64,000 nt of DNA, from the NCBI GenBank assembly GCA_001600875.1, contig BCLD01000015.1, forward strand, positions 475,862 through 539,861, read 5' to 3'. Below are positions 20,455 through 33,028 of this stretch, one piece after another; position 1 is the first letter of the stretch; every line of letters starts with the position of its first letter. The notes below the pieces were generated by a model. The model ran no database searches. It was not told the DNA's origin and saw only the letters and a program-made list of their open reading frames with translations. The translations under genes were made by a program, and so were the position numbers. The DNA comes from Solicoccozyma terricola (Eukaryota > Basidiomycota > Tremellomycetes > Filobasidiales > Piskurozymaceae).

Positions 20455-23400
20455 ATGTCCTCTCCCTCAAACTCCCAATCCCCATCCCAACAACCACCAC
20501 CCAGCCGCGACCGCGACCGCGACTGCGAATCCCGTACCTCCTTCTCCTCCTCGGTTCGACCCCCAACCATACCCAACATCCCACCGAGGACCACCACACC
20601 CGTCGTCGTCGGCTCACCATCCTCAGGAGGGGCAGTCGGGGGTTATGGGAGTATAGCCAAGTCCATTCCTAGATCATCACATCGAGCATCAATCTCTCAA
20701 AACAATTCAATCTCATATCCCTCGTCGTTGAAACGAAACATCCCACCGTCGTCGTCGTCGTCTCCTAAACCCTCGTCATCACTCGCGTCGAATGGCAAGG
20801 AGGGCTCGTTGAGAGGATTAGGTGAGAAGAAGGATTTACCATCAACTACAACGTTATTAGGTACCAGTGCAAGTCAAAGTGGTGTCGCTGCGTTATTCGG
20901 GAAAGAACCTACTGCGAAGGAACCCATTGAACAACCGAAATCAATCTCAAGATCGTCTAGCGGATTAGCTATACCCACTTCATCATCGAATACAATCACA
21001 TCAACATCACCTATCCCTCGATCAATACCTAAACGTACCTCTGATTCTCCTATCCCCGCTCAACCCACCACTAACACATCATCACCCGACATCGACGCAC
21101 AACCTCAAATCACCGCCTCATCAATATCTGATATTCCAGACTCTGCAAAAGCAGAAATCATTCGCAGACATCTCGTATCAGCACAAGAACGACAAGCGGG
21201 GGAAGCTGAACGTCGAGGATCGAATGTTGTTGGTGGTGGTGGTGGTGGTGGTGTAGGAGGAGGAGGTACAAGCGGGGTCATGGTAAGACCTACGATGAGT
21301 GGTGTTAATTCACCAGGTAGTTCAGGAGTAGTAGTTAGGAGTGAAGTTGGAACTCCAGGTGGTGATGATCATGGAGTAGGTGGTGGAGTGATATCAAGTT
21401 CATCAGGTAAAGGGAAATCTAGATCTAGATCTCGAGAAAGAGGAGGGAAAGAGGAGAGTTCAGTTCCGGGCTCAGGGTTTGAAGAAGGTGTTGTTGGAGG
21501 TGGATCAGAGAGATCGGGAATGGATTTAACAGTTGAAGGAGATGGACAGAGTGGTCTATTGGTTGTTGGTCAGGAAGAGGATGGGGAAGAGACGTTTCCT
21601 TTACCATTTGATGCACCGGGTGGTGATGTTACGTGAGTTTTGCCTTCGTCTTTTTTCCCCTAAACAAACGCTACTCAAGGTTTGGTCGACTCGAATGACT
21701 GAGCATCTACCAAAACCCCGCTCGCTCAGACATGGCATTTACAAATGGCAAAACGCACATCGAACCGTTCCACCATCCCACCGTCGCGCCGCATCATTCT
21801 CCGCAATCCCTCATCCAAAGCGGGAAGATTCAATGACTAGAGATCTAGATCCGTCTTTGCAGCACCTTCATGAAGTCGGCGGTTTCAGAAGACAGTTTGT
21901 GAGGAATCAGGCGGTTGAGAGAGGGGAAGAAGGACCGAGGATGTTGAGGAGTTTTGTCGATTTCTTGTTCTTGTATGGGCACTTTGTGAGTGGCGATGGA
22001 AAACACGGTGCACGGGCACGGCCAAGGGGAACAACTGACGGACGGATTCACACGACCCAACTCGATTCTAGGCCGGTGAAGACCTCGATGAGGAAGATGA
22101 TGAATCTGACGTCGACGAAGCGGATGGCATCACACTTCCACGCTCTCGACTCTCGCGTGAAGGTTCGCCGGTGACGACCGCACGTCGAGCCCTTTCCCGC
22201 GGTCCATCGGGGCTTCCGACTCACATGATGGGTGAGCGTGCGCCATTGTTGGGCCCGGAAAGTAGAAGTAACTCGAAGACTCGACATAAGAGGAGTAGAA
22301 GTATGGGTCCTCACGGTGACGCCACGGTCACGCAGGCGGTCATGATGGTACGTATTACCCAGTTGAGGTGTCTAGCGGCGAAACCCCTCCGGTGACTAAC
22401 ACACGAGACACCAACCCTCCCCCTCCCCCCCAGCTTCTCAAGGGATTCGTAGGCACCGGTGTCCTCTTCCTCGGTAAAGCATTCTTCAACGGTGGTATCC
22501 TCTTCTCCACGATCGTCATGCTAGGAATCGCTAGTATCTCCCTTTGGTCCTTCCTCCTCCTCGTCAAGACCCGCTTGGTCGTCCCAGGTGGTTTCGGAGA
22601 AATAGGTGGAACATTGTATGGAAACTGGTTGAGGACGACGATTTTGACTTCGATCGCGCTGTCTCAGATTGGATTTGTGGCGGGTGAGCAGGAGGATGAC
22701 GCTTGTTAACAGAAAAGAGCTGACAATTGTTTGCATTCTTCCCAGCCTACACCATCTTCGTCGCCGAAAACATGCAAGCCTTTATTCTTGCCGTCACAGA
22801 CTGCCGCAAATTCATCGAGATCAGATATCTCATCCTTGCACAACTAGTCATCTTCCTCCCTCTGAGCATGATTCGTAACCTCGCGGCGTTGAGTTCGACA
22901 GCGTTAATCGCGGATGCCTTCATCCTCGTTGGTCGTGAGTGTTGGCTTCGATGACGGTCGAGGCTAGGATGCTCACTAACAGACACCAATATCCTCTCAG
23001 TCATCTACATCGGCAGCAACGAAATCAAGGTCATTGCAACGCAGGGAGTGGCGAATGTTGCCCTTTTCAATAAAGAGCATTTCTCACTTCTCATAGGGTG
23101 AGTACGGCCCGGTCATGGAGGCTGCGATTCCGCAACTGCAAAGCTGACGTCAAGATTGTCTTCTACGCAGTACGGCTGTGTTTGCCTTTGAAGGCATTGG
23201 ACTGTGAGTATAGAATCCCAACATTCCCCATCATGTCACTCATTCACTCACTAACCCTGCCTCCCTCCCTCAGCGTGATCCCCATCACCGAATCAATGCG
23301 CGAGCCACACAAGTTTCCCAAGGTTCTCTCAGGTGTCATGGTCATAGTCGCCATCCTCTTCTCGTCCTTCGGTGTCATGGGATACATGGCGTATGGGTCC

Positions 23401-24104
23401 GATATCCAAACGGTGGTCATTGTCAACCTGCCGCAAGATCAAAAATTCGTCCAGGTCGTTCAGTGTTTGTATAGTGTGGCGATCTTGTTGTCGGCGCCAT
23501 TGCAGGTGAGTGTTGTCGCTCACGAGGATACTATGGAATGTATTGTTTACATTCATCATGGGCGTCGTACAGCTCTTCCCAGCGGTCAGAATCATGGAGA
23601 ATGCTCTCTTTGTGAAAAGCGGCAAACATAATCCTCAGGTACACTTCTTTTTTTCTATCTTCCATTGTGGAACGAAGTCCGCCATTCACTGACCACATTC
23701 TCAATCCGCCAACAGGTCAAGTGGCAAAAGAACATCTTCCGCGCTTGCACTGTCGTTGGGTGCTCGTTGATCTCATGGGCTGGAGCGGGAAATCTCGACG
23801 GTTTCGTGTCCATCATTGGTTCATTTGCTTGGTAAGTTGGGAGAAGGGATTGAAGGTTAAATTCCTCAACTAACCGCTTCCCAACTCCCACAGCATCCCG
23901 CTTTGTTTCATTTACCCTCCGATGCTCCATCTCCGCGGACGCGCAAGCACGAGAACAGCAAGGTGGCTTGATTACGGCCTCATCGTATTCGGAGTCATCG
24001 CAGCCGTCTACACGACCATCATGACTGCCAAGGTGCTCATAACACCCGACACTGGAGGATCTGGACCGATATTTGGCAAGTGCGACCCGCCATCGGGAGC
24101 TTGA
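20455..24104 (+). CDS. AVT3/AVT4-type vacuolar amino-acid transporter (AAAP family)
   Basis: Proton-coupled amino-acid transporter, most like the fungal vacuolar exporters Avt3/Avt4. I chose ATG 20455 because of its CACCATG context; an in-frame ATG lies at 20371. The first roughly 550 residues are a disordered, Ser-rich cytosolic head. It contains the family segment GDVTHGIYKWQNAHR, formed by a splice from 21632 to 21730, and FRRQFVRNQA. The membrane part begins LLKGFVGTGVLFLGKAFFNG, the diagnostic first helix, and contains AYTIFVAENMQAFILAV, GTAVFAFEGIGLVIPI and MREPHKFPKVLSGVM. It ends IFGKCDPPSGA. About eleven helices are expected and seen. At least eight introns interrupt the gene. Confidence 0.92.
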
Positions 24105-24792
24105 GGCAATGTGACCCGTGCCAGGTCGTCGGTCTTGTACTGGGAATCCACCAAGCGTCAGGTACATCATATCATGTAAACAAATCGTAAACAGTAATCA
24201 TTTTGCATCTTGTCGGTATTATCTCATGTTCTAGCATGTTTATTCTGGACTTTTCTTCCCTCGATCTTGTCCCACGATCCGGGGTCGTGATCGCCCAAAA
24301 AAAGGGTCCGGATTCGGTATAGAGTCGTACGTGGTAAACATCAATTACCGGCGGTTTTCACGCTGGGTTACGTGCACCCCTCCCGCACTCTTGCAGGGGT
24401 GAGCCCACCTGGCAGTCAGCACCCGAGATGAGCATGACGCTGATGATTGCGATCGAATACCTCCCTCCGCCAATGCTCTGCCTGTTGCGCGGTCTGGCTG
24501 TCTCCGGTCTGGGACGAGAAATAGATTACATTCAGTCGACCCACGACCCAGCATCGTCACACCGGCTTTATTCTGTCCCAATTATGTCAATAATGTGTCG
24601 GGCCCTGCTGCTGCCATAAGATCCCTGGGTGTAGGTGTCTATATAGTGATATCAATCCGTTGGGCAGTGCCCATCACTCTTTCCGTCCTCGTTTGAACAG
24701 CACGCCCACCCGCAAAGCTATCCGCAACATATCAGTCCTTGGACAAGCCTCGTTTGCTGCCGGGCAAAGAGAAAAAGAAAAATCCTTCCACC
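24105..24792. other. Intergenic region with TATA-like box
   Basis: This stretch carries the transporter 3' end and the promoter of the next gene. TATATA at 24640-24645 lies about 148 bp before the chosen start and is the only promoter-like motif I see. The region 24350-24600 is GC-rich without a convincing exon. Confidence 0.4.
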
Positions 24793-26846
24793 ATGGCTGA
24801 TGTAGCAAGACCCATCGCAATAAAGCTGTTGTCTCCCAATGTGGTTTCCCCAACCTCCTCCAGTCTCCATCCCCAAGACATCATCTACCCTCGCAAGACA
24901 TCTACTTCATCTACGTCCTCCAGTATCGCTCCCAGTACATCGAGCCAAAGACAAGGCACCAGGAAGGCAGTACCGACGTGGACTGGATCCCTGGAACGGC
25001 TGAGTTTAGAAACGGCGAACCCCTCGATCTTGTCTCCACAGCCAGCCATAGCTGATGCAGTTACCACCAAGCCGCTTTTGGTCTCCTCGGCACAGTGTAT
25101 CCCATTTGATTCGACTTACACCATGCGTGAGCGTTCCAAACCGATGGTGGCGAAGAACAATATACTCGGTCCAGACCTTCCTCGCAACTTTGTTATCCCG
25201 ACTCGTATGGACTCCCTATCCCCGCACCACGTCGTCCTGACCGTCGATCCGCCTACTCATGCTATGCTTGGTACGCCTGTCGTTATCAAAAACGACCGTC
25301 GCCCGTCAGAACGTACCGATATTACCGACTCAATCGAATCAGCATCAAGCCACTTCTCCAACCTCTTCTTCGTGCCCACAAGTCCCGACTCATCCATGCC
25401 CACGTCGCAGTCCACGGCGTCCAGCGCCACGGCTCTCGCAGCGCCGGAAAGCAAGCCAACCCCACCGTCCGCTTCAGCCCTGTCCCGTCAATCGCCACGA
25501 ACAGATGACTGGGTGGAGCAGCATTCTCACATCAAGTCAACCGAAGCCCCCGGACGTCAGGGTTCCATAGATCAACGTCTTAGTCGAAGCACGCCCGTCG
25601 TTTGGTCGGACTTGGAAGAGGTGGAGAGAGAAGAGGCTGCTTGGGAACCACAAGGGCGCGCTCCGAGGAGCAAATCCCGCCGTTCAAAGATCGCTGTCAA
25701 TATCGAATGGGAGGAGGTAGAGAGTCGACAGGAGCGCAAGGCAAGGAAGAAGGCGGAGCATGAGGCGTTCAACATGGAATCGAAACGGGTACCAGATCTG
25801 AAAGCACTATTCGAGGTCAGTCAAATGGAGGTGACTGCCGAGGACGGCACTAAGGCCAAGTTCGGAGACATCGTCAGTGGCGGTGGAGGCAGGAAGACCG
25901 TGGTGGTGTTCATTCGACACTGGTATTGCCCTCTATGCTCGGAGTACATGGAGTCCATTATCAGGGAGGTGGACCTTGAGGCGTTGGAGCAGGCCAATGT
26001 GAACCTGGTCGTCATCGGTGAGTGGCTAAGGGTCTCACCACTGTCGAAAGAACATCCCCTTATGGCAATCTTCTTTATGCCTCTACAGGCAATGGTTCCA
26101 GCAAGATGGCATCTGGTTATAGAAGGATCTTCAAATGCCCTTTCAGTGTTTATACCGATACCAAACTTCGCGTCTACCGAGGTCTGGGCATGACTCGGCA
26201 AACCATGGATGGAGGTCCAGAAGATCTCAAGGGCGACTACATCACAAAAGGCACTCTTCATGGAACCCTTATGGTCGTGAAGAATGCTCGCAAAATGCCT
26301 CTTCGACGACCTGGTGCTTTCGCTCAACTCGGTGGCGAATTCATCTTCACTTCTCCACTGAACTGTACTTTTGCCAACCGCATGACCACCACCAGGGACC
26401 ACGCCTCAATCCGGGAGGTCGTTGGACATGCCGGAGTCGTGCTCGACTTTGTGCATCGGGAGCGAGGACTCACTCCCCCTCCTTGGCACCGTCTCACTCC
26501 GACTTACGAGGCGGAGAACGATGAGTTCACGTTTGGCAATTGGGGAGAGACCGGTCGCGAAGTCACACCGGCACAGCGCTTAGCCATGGAGGAGCGACGA
26601 GATCGGAATGGAGAGGGGTGGAAGGTCGAACGTGAGCGAGAGCTGGAAAGGATTCGTAACGAGCGCCTTGCCCGGAGAGGCCTGCTGTCTCAAATGGGTC
26701 TGAGTGCTTGCGACGCTCATCCGGAGGAAGATGATGATGACGGAGAGCCTGAACATCACCTGAGGCAAGATGCTGCTGAGGGTTCGGAAGCTACCATAGC
26801 AGCAGCAGTAGGGGAAGAGGCTGTCGTAGGCGGCCAAGCAATATAA
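24793..26846 (+). CDS. AhpC/TSA-type thioredoxin-fold protein (PRXL2-like) with long disordered head
   Basis: Two exons (24793-26017 and 26089-26846) give about 660 residues. I chose the ATG in CCACCATGG; another in-frame ATG is 54 bp upstream at 24739. The first roughly 340 residues are Ser/Pro/Thr-rich and disordered. The thioredoxin-like fold begins with LKALFEVSQMEVTAEDGTKA and has FIRHWYCPLCSEYM, whose CPLC is the redox-type CxxC. Then come VNLVVIGNGSSKMASGYRRI, FSVYTDTKLRVYRGLGMT and GGEFIFTSPLNCTFANRM, the typical PF13911-type order. The C-terminus is charged with an ERERELERIRNERLARR helix. Likely antioxidant or redox role; the substrate is unknown. Fungal members often carry such extensions. 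Confidence 0.85.
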
Positions 26847-27220
26847 GCGGCTTACGGACACTACTTCATTGTATTCTAAAACACGTTGTAAAATTGGGTC
26901 GTCGTGGGATGGATTTTTTACCCACCTCCATGTACTAGCGAGGGGCTGAAATGTTCAGAACTGTAACAATGAAGCCATGAAATTAAGGAAATACACGCTG
27001 GGCGACCTGCCGGTGCTAGGATCCTCCTTGCTGAACGGCGATGCTGAGAGAAAAACGCTGACGTGAGAGACTGAAAACAATGTAGTAGAGCGAGCGGCTT
27101 GGGGTGTGCGGCTGCAACGGTGGTCGGTTGCGGTGGTCGATTGCGGTGATCGGATGCGGTGATCACAAAGCGAGCGAACCCGGAGGGTAGTGGTAGGCAG
27201 GACCACGCCAGTGGGGGGCT
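26847..27220. other. Convergent 3' region
   Basis: Downstream regions of two convergent genes. A GGTGGTCG/GCGGTGATCG-type patch (about 27118-27165) is repetitive (TTGCGGTGGTCGATTGCGGT). No further element is seen. Confidence 0.4.
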
Positions 27221-30200
27221 TTATCCAAGGCTGAAGGCTATCTTGCGTCAGGCTTGCACATATAAGTTCTTGGCAACGCCACATACCTTGCTCGTGGTGG
27301 GACTGCGTTGACCTGAGAATGCGCTCCGGCGTAGGCTAGGAAGATAGGATAGAGTGCAGTGTCAATATCCGACATCTTGAACGTCAGGGCAAAACTCACC
27401 CCTGGAAAGTCAACCTCTTTTCCCTTCCTCAGGATCACCGGGCGCCATTCCTCCGCGACCACCATGACCGAGCTATTTCTACAGGGTGGCGAACAGCTTG
27501 TCAGTGGACGCAGGTTTGAATTCGGACGAAGTTGAAGCGAACCTGAAATGAGCAACAAGTGCTTCAAGTCCCCTGTTGAAACAAATCGTACGGTCAGAAT
27601 CGAAGCGACCTCATTTCAGCGGAACAAAGCGCACTGGATGTTAGCGTAGGACATCTGCAATTTAGTGGATAATATCAGTCATGATGCATTTTGTCGAGGG
27701 TCGCACACGCCCAAACCTCACCTGCAGAATCTTCTCGCTGGAAAATATGTTCCTGTTTCATCATGCTGGTGTCAGCAGGCAGTCTTGGAGGGAAAAGGGC
27801 AAATGAAAACCACACCACTTCAATCCGAGTCGGGCACAAGCAAATTGTAGAAGTGCCTCGGTAGATACGAAATTGACGAAGGCGAAGCCGCAGTTGCACT
27901 TGTTCGCAAAGTCGAATCGAAGATAGAGCTTGAGAACGATGATGCCGGAAGTCAGAGCTCTCGAACACAGTTCAGGGCGAACTACTCACAAAATCAATTT
28001 TGCCGGGTACGACCTTGTAAATGAAGTACATATTAATTGTAAAAACAACTGCGCGAGATCGTGAAGACTTACTTCTTCGAAAACATCGATCAGCTCCTGT
28101 CGCGTGAGTTTGTTCTGTGGATCCAACCTATGTCAGTCCTCTCAGTCTGTCATTAGCATACAGCGACATAATCTTACGGGTATGTCCTTTACCATGACGG
28201 TTGTTCGATCGTCTTTCCCTGCGAGTTATCTTAGCATCAGCACCAGCTCCGTGGTGTACAGTCTCCTTCAAATTTCACCTTGTTTCAAATGTTCCAACGA
28301 CAGTCTGTTGGCCACCGGGACCATTTCCTTGTACAACACCTCCTTGTTACGCTGAGTAGACTGAGTAGACGGACTGCGGAAGGTGGTTTTGGGAAACATA
28401 TTTCCAGAGGGTTTGAATTCGGTACCTGATCTTGTGGTCCTCGTCGATTGAGTATTGCTGTTGTCGCCGAACATGTCGCTTTTGCCGCTGTAAGGGGTGG
28501 ATGGAACACTTGTCGATCTCGGTCGAGTGGGAGTTGATTGAGCGGATGCTCTTGAGGGGTAGTAGCGTTCAAAGTTTTGATCTGGTTTCGGAGTCGAGAG
28601 GAGAAGAGCTTCGAGTTCCTCGAGTCGCTTGCGTTCTCGGCGTACTTGCTCTAGCGTAAGTGGCGAAGACGGAGAGATCCTGGGTTCCAGATGAGAGGTC
28701 ATTTTCTCTGGCGTTTGGGGGATGGTCTTCTCTGGGAAACTAGTAGGCGTAAAGAGGGTTGACGAAGCTGACGATTGGCGACGTCCAGGTGTCTGCGGAG
28801 GTTGCCCTCTGGGTAGCGCGGTGTATGGAAGTGTTTTCAATATAGGTAAGTGGGATTTCATCGAGCTACCGAAAGCCGCGGCGTTCTGGTCGGTACCGAG
28901 GTTAAGATCGCCCGTGGTGAAGGTCGGACCATCCACACCAGTATTCAGATAGCTAGGACAGAAGACCGAGACCTCAAGATGGGTGTTGTGAACGTAATTG
29001 TTGTCCAGTCCTTCCGCAGCTTTTACGGCGTTTCGAGAGTCGTAGTAGGAGGCAATGAAAGTCTGTAAAAATGTAGACATACCAATTAACCGAACGTTTG
29101 TCTTTGCAAGTTCCTGAACACCCACACTCTGATCAGGCAGGCAGGACTGAAGTGACTGAATCTCTCCGAAAGGAACAAGAGCAACCTAGGAATTTGGAGC
29201 GTTTAGTTTAGGAATCCGGGCTGTATGATGTCGAAGACCACTCACCGTCAATTCTGAGCGATTCAAGAGCGGTCGAGCAGCATCCATCTTCAAAAAGACA
29301 TCGGCGACGTTGTCCGCCAAGATCTTCTTGATAAGTCTCCCAGCAATCTTTGGCATCCCGTTTGTCAGCGAAACCATGCGGGAGCGTGCACGAGTGAAAT
29401 GAACGAAACCCCTACATGCAACACCTTTTCATCTGCTAGCCCCTCCAACTCGATTGTCCTTTCCCCGCTAACAATGGCCCCTGGAGCGTGTAGGACCAAT
29501 TGACCGTCTTGAATAGCTTTAGCGAGAGTAGAAGTAGAGCGAGGATCGAAGAATATGACAATGACCTGAGTTTGATGGAGGTTCGTTACCTTCCGTGCGC
29601 ACAGGTTAGGTAGATGAAAAGCCCACATACGAAGCCATGCTTTTGAAGATGGCTTACGACCATCGCTCGGAACGGTATAATTTCCTATATTGAAACTATC
29701 AGCTCCGACCGTTGGTCTTATGAATAAAACGAAACCCCAACCTACCTGAATCCTATCCTTGAGTATCGTTGGGTCAATATTCTTAGGGATACCACCAATC
29801 TAACAACCCCGCCTTGTGGATAAGCAGGTGTTGTTTCGAGTTCGGCTGATGTATCGCCACCACTTACGAGGATCGATCTAGACGCGCCGATCTCACAACT
29901 TCCGGCTTCCAAAGGTTCTTTGACAACTACTTGAACGCCAGGTGAACTCTTACGACGACCTAGCTGGAGATCCCCTTGGAAATCCAGTAACAACGAATCA
30001 TCTGTCCATCCCAAAGGGTTTTTGGCAGTAGATGAGGTAAAATCAGGAGCAGGAGGAGGAGGAGAAATAGAGAATGATTCGAGCTTCTTGTGCGGGATAA
30101 TAGGAGATGAGAATGGATCAAAAGTGATTTCTTTGGCATCGATACCTCTGAACGAGGTAGTAGCAGGAGGAGCGGATCTCATTGAAGTCATCAGAGCGGA

Positions 30201-31463
30201 AGGTGGAGCAGGGTATCGTTGAGAGACTGGAAGGATGGCTTGAGCGATGGAAGAAGTATACGGTTGAGCGTTGGATCGGAGTGTGCTGTTTGGTTTGGAA
30301 GGTGGGGAGATCGCAGCCCATGGACGTGGAGCTAGGTCATGGAGTGGGTGACTTGGGGGAGAGGTGAATTTTTTCTGCTTTTTTGGTTAAAGTATCAAAA
30401 CATCAGTCGATCAGAGTCTTCTGCTGACACTTTGACGAGGGAAAGAACAACTCACCCTGTTCTCGCCTTCCATTCTACCGCCAAATCTACTCGCTTCCTC
30501 ACTAGCTCGTCTCCATCTACCTGTCATCATCCCTTCTGTCGCTGTAATCGCAGCACCAACTCCCGTCGCGTTGATATCCTTCACTTCAAACGCTGACTTT
30601 ATCCTTTCCTTTTCAGCTTGACGATCTACTACAACTTTCATACCTTTCATCGTGGTGATACTATTACTCAAAGTTTTGGGTATGATTTTCCTTCCACTTC
30701 CAACGACGAGAGAGGAATCTTGGTGGGAGACTGTCATGTTGTTCGGACGCGTTGAAGATAGATCGAGTGGTGGTGGCGATGGTTTTCGCGACTTGGAAGA
30801 GGTGTTGGAGAAGGAGTATGAGGAGATAAGATCAATCGAGGAAGCTGGGGAGCTGGATTCGGACGGGGGTTTGGAGGTACGTATCAGAGTTTACTCTGTC
30901 TCTAGCGTTGAATAAGTCCCAATAGAAAAAAAAAAAAAAAAACGAAATTCACCTTTCCATTGAACTCCCATCTAACTGATCCTCCTGTTTCAAAGTCCTA
31001 ACATACTCACTTACCCTCTCCGATCCATCTTCGCCATTCCGTTCCAAACCTCGCAAACCACCCTCAAACGTTTGAGAAGCGTGATTCAAGGACGCGGAGG
31101 TTGGGAAAGTAGGAAGGAGAGTATGATGTGTATGAGTTGAGAAAGTGGGAGTACCGAGAGTTGTTGGTGGGATGGAAGGAGAAGGGGAAGATGATAGGTT
31201 GGAGAGTGGGGTTGAGGAGTTCTGATATGCACACGTTCGAGGTGATGAGATGATCCGTCGGGGGTCCCGGGGGGGGGGGGGGATATGTATGTGAAAAGAC
31301 TGATTCTCACCATTATGAAGCGGTTGCAACCTTGTGCAAAAACGACCGGTCTGTTGGTCCACCGCTCCGAACAAGAGCTACAAGTTCGTCTAGACGACAA
31401 GCTGAGGGGAATAGGAAGATGGGTATGAATCTGCCGATGAAGTTGTTGATGATGAGTCCCCAT
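27221..31463 (-). CDS. Mei2-like RNA-binding protein
   Basis: Mei2-type proteins are RNA-binding regulators of meiosis and growth; the conserved part is the C-terminal RRM (RRM_2). That domain is split over many small exons here: DRTTVMVKDIP, NKLTRQELIDVFEE, VVPGKIDF, LYLRFDFANKCNCGFAFVNF, ARLGLKW, NIFSSEKILQ, MSYANIQ, GLEALVAHFR, NSSVMVVAEEWRPVILRKG and VDFPG. All are in canonical order. Upstream exons hold weaker RRM-like stretches (VIVIFFDPRSTSTLAKAI and FLQTFIASYYDSRNAVKAAE) and long Ser/Thr/Pro-rich segments. The first exon (MGTHHQQLHRQIHTH) and the last splice, giving a stop at 27221, are my best frame-consistent reading. The next most likely ends are at 27248 and 27238. The intron after exon 1 carries a 14-C tract. 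Confidence 0.85.
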
Positions 31464-31881
31464 GATCGCGATCCCCCATGGATGAACTGCTACTATACCT
31501 GTCTACCTGTACACGTCGATACACGTCAACAACCCATCCTTGCGTGCACATCGACGACGAGCTTCCTTTAAGGGGTAACGGGGGGTAACATCATCAACAT
31601 CCCCCGGGGGGGTGGGGGGGGGACTAAATAACTGGAACAAACAGCCAACAATGAGATACCTTACCACACGACCGAGGAATTGATGGATGTTGGATGATAT
31701 TCCACTCATCCGTCGATCAACACCGGCGCGTTTGTAACCAAATTTCGCGTAACAACGTTTGGGTGGCAAAAACATGCATTGTTCCTGGCGACGTATAGAG
31801 CGAGTAGACGAAAGAGGGGGGGGGGGGAACACACACACACCCACACGCACGCAGATAACATCGGACACTACCAACCTCGCA
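31464..31881. other. Intergenic with G and CA runs
   Basis: Promoter of the Mei2-like gene and 3' end of the next minus-strand gene. It holds interrupted G runs (31603-31622), a 12-G run (31816-31827) and a CA-rich repeat (31829-31850). I see no coding exon that joins either neighbour. Confidence 0.45.
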
Positions 31882-32893
31882 CTACTCAGACCCTACCCAC
31901 CCACCATACCCTTTCATCCCATTCATCAATAATCCAACTAGGACCACCATCATCAATCCTTGAATCCCAACCACGACCGCCAATTCCCTCCATCTCTCCT
32001 TTAACGATTCCTTGATTGTCTTTTTCAAAACCCTACATGTCCTTTCATGCATCGTAGTGAGTGAAGAGAACATCTGTTCATCACGTTTCAACAAGGTATT
32101 GAGTAAAACTTCATCTCGTTTAACCATGTGTTCAGAACGGATACCCTCAAGTGTTGTATGATGTCGATCAATCACTTGTAGAGTATCCGAAGTCGAACGA
32201 ATCAACCCTTTTCCAGTCATCACTTTCTTCTCATTTGTTGCCCCCTGTTCAACATTCACCGTATCGATTGGAATAGTCCCGATTTGTTGCTTCGTTGTCC
32301 CAACAACAACAACATCGTCACCTTCCTTACCTTCCTTTGTATCGACGTTAGCTTCAAACCTAACACCTTGCTTCACCTTGTCCTTTGGAACAGAAGATAC
32401 ACCAGTCTTAACCAAGGAAGTAGGTGGGTTCGTATTCTCAACCACATCTCCGATTCCCCCACCACCCGAACAAGAACCTACCAAATCACATCCCAACTCA
32501 TTCCCTTCAACCTTGCCTTTAAATTCCCTCATATCCTGTCGTCCTTCAACCACTCGAATACACTTACAACCACACCCATCACATCTAATAGGACGGTCCA
32601 TTTCGGAATCCCACCGAGGAGTAATCGATGGATTATTCAGACGGAGGATTTGATCTATCATCAAACAAGGTTGATTACCTTGTAATTGAGGCGAGATGGG
32701 TCTTGGTGGTGTTGGTAGATGTAGCAGATGTAGCAGATGTAGCAGATGACGGTGACGTGCAAACGACCGAATCGAATGATGTAGATCTCATCTTCCCTCC
32801 AACGACCAATTTCTTCTTCTCATTGTGGATCGCAGATTGGTTGTTGGATCTGGAGATGGGGGGAGAGTCAGTTGATTTGACCCCGGGGCGGGG

Positions 32894-32936
<43 letters not shown>

Positions 32937-33028
32937 GGGAAGGAGGCAGGTAAGGGTGGTTTGGGGGAGATTTGAGGTTCTAATTGGGTGTGGGGGATGT
33001 GGACTTACGATGTAGTTGGTTTGCACAT
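31882..33028 (-). CDS. Cys-rich protein with C-terminal membrane anchor, unrecognised
   Basis: No family is recognised. Exon 1 is short (MCKPTTS, ATG 33026-33028). After an intron with a 41-C tract the protein continues NNQSAIHNEKKKLVVGGKMR, then a Ser/Ala/Thr repeat (three SAT units). A further 92-nt intron, inferred because it keeps frame and has a good branch region, joins to RCDGCGCKCIRVVEGRQDMR, which has four Cys in seven residues and could bind metal. A helical, charged region (HMVKRDEVLLNTLLKRDEQM then HERTCRVLKKTIKESLKERW) precedes a single hydrophobic segment, LAVVVGIQGLMMVVLVGLLM, ten to fifteen residues from the end. Topology suggests a tail-anchored organelle-membrane protein. 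If that intron is not used, the gene would start at 32664. Confidence 0.6.
32895..32935. repeat. 41-base G tract (C on the sense strand) in an intron
   Basis: Longest homopolymer in the window, in intron 1 of the tail-anchored protein gene, read as C41 in the transcript. It is followed by AACTGACT (likely branch site) and an ATCTCCAG acceptor. Confidence 0.85.
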
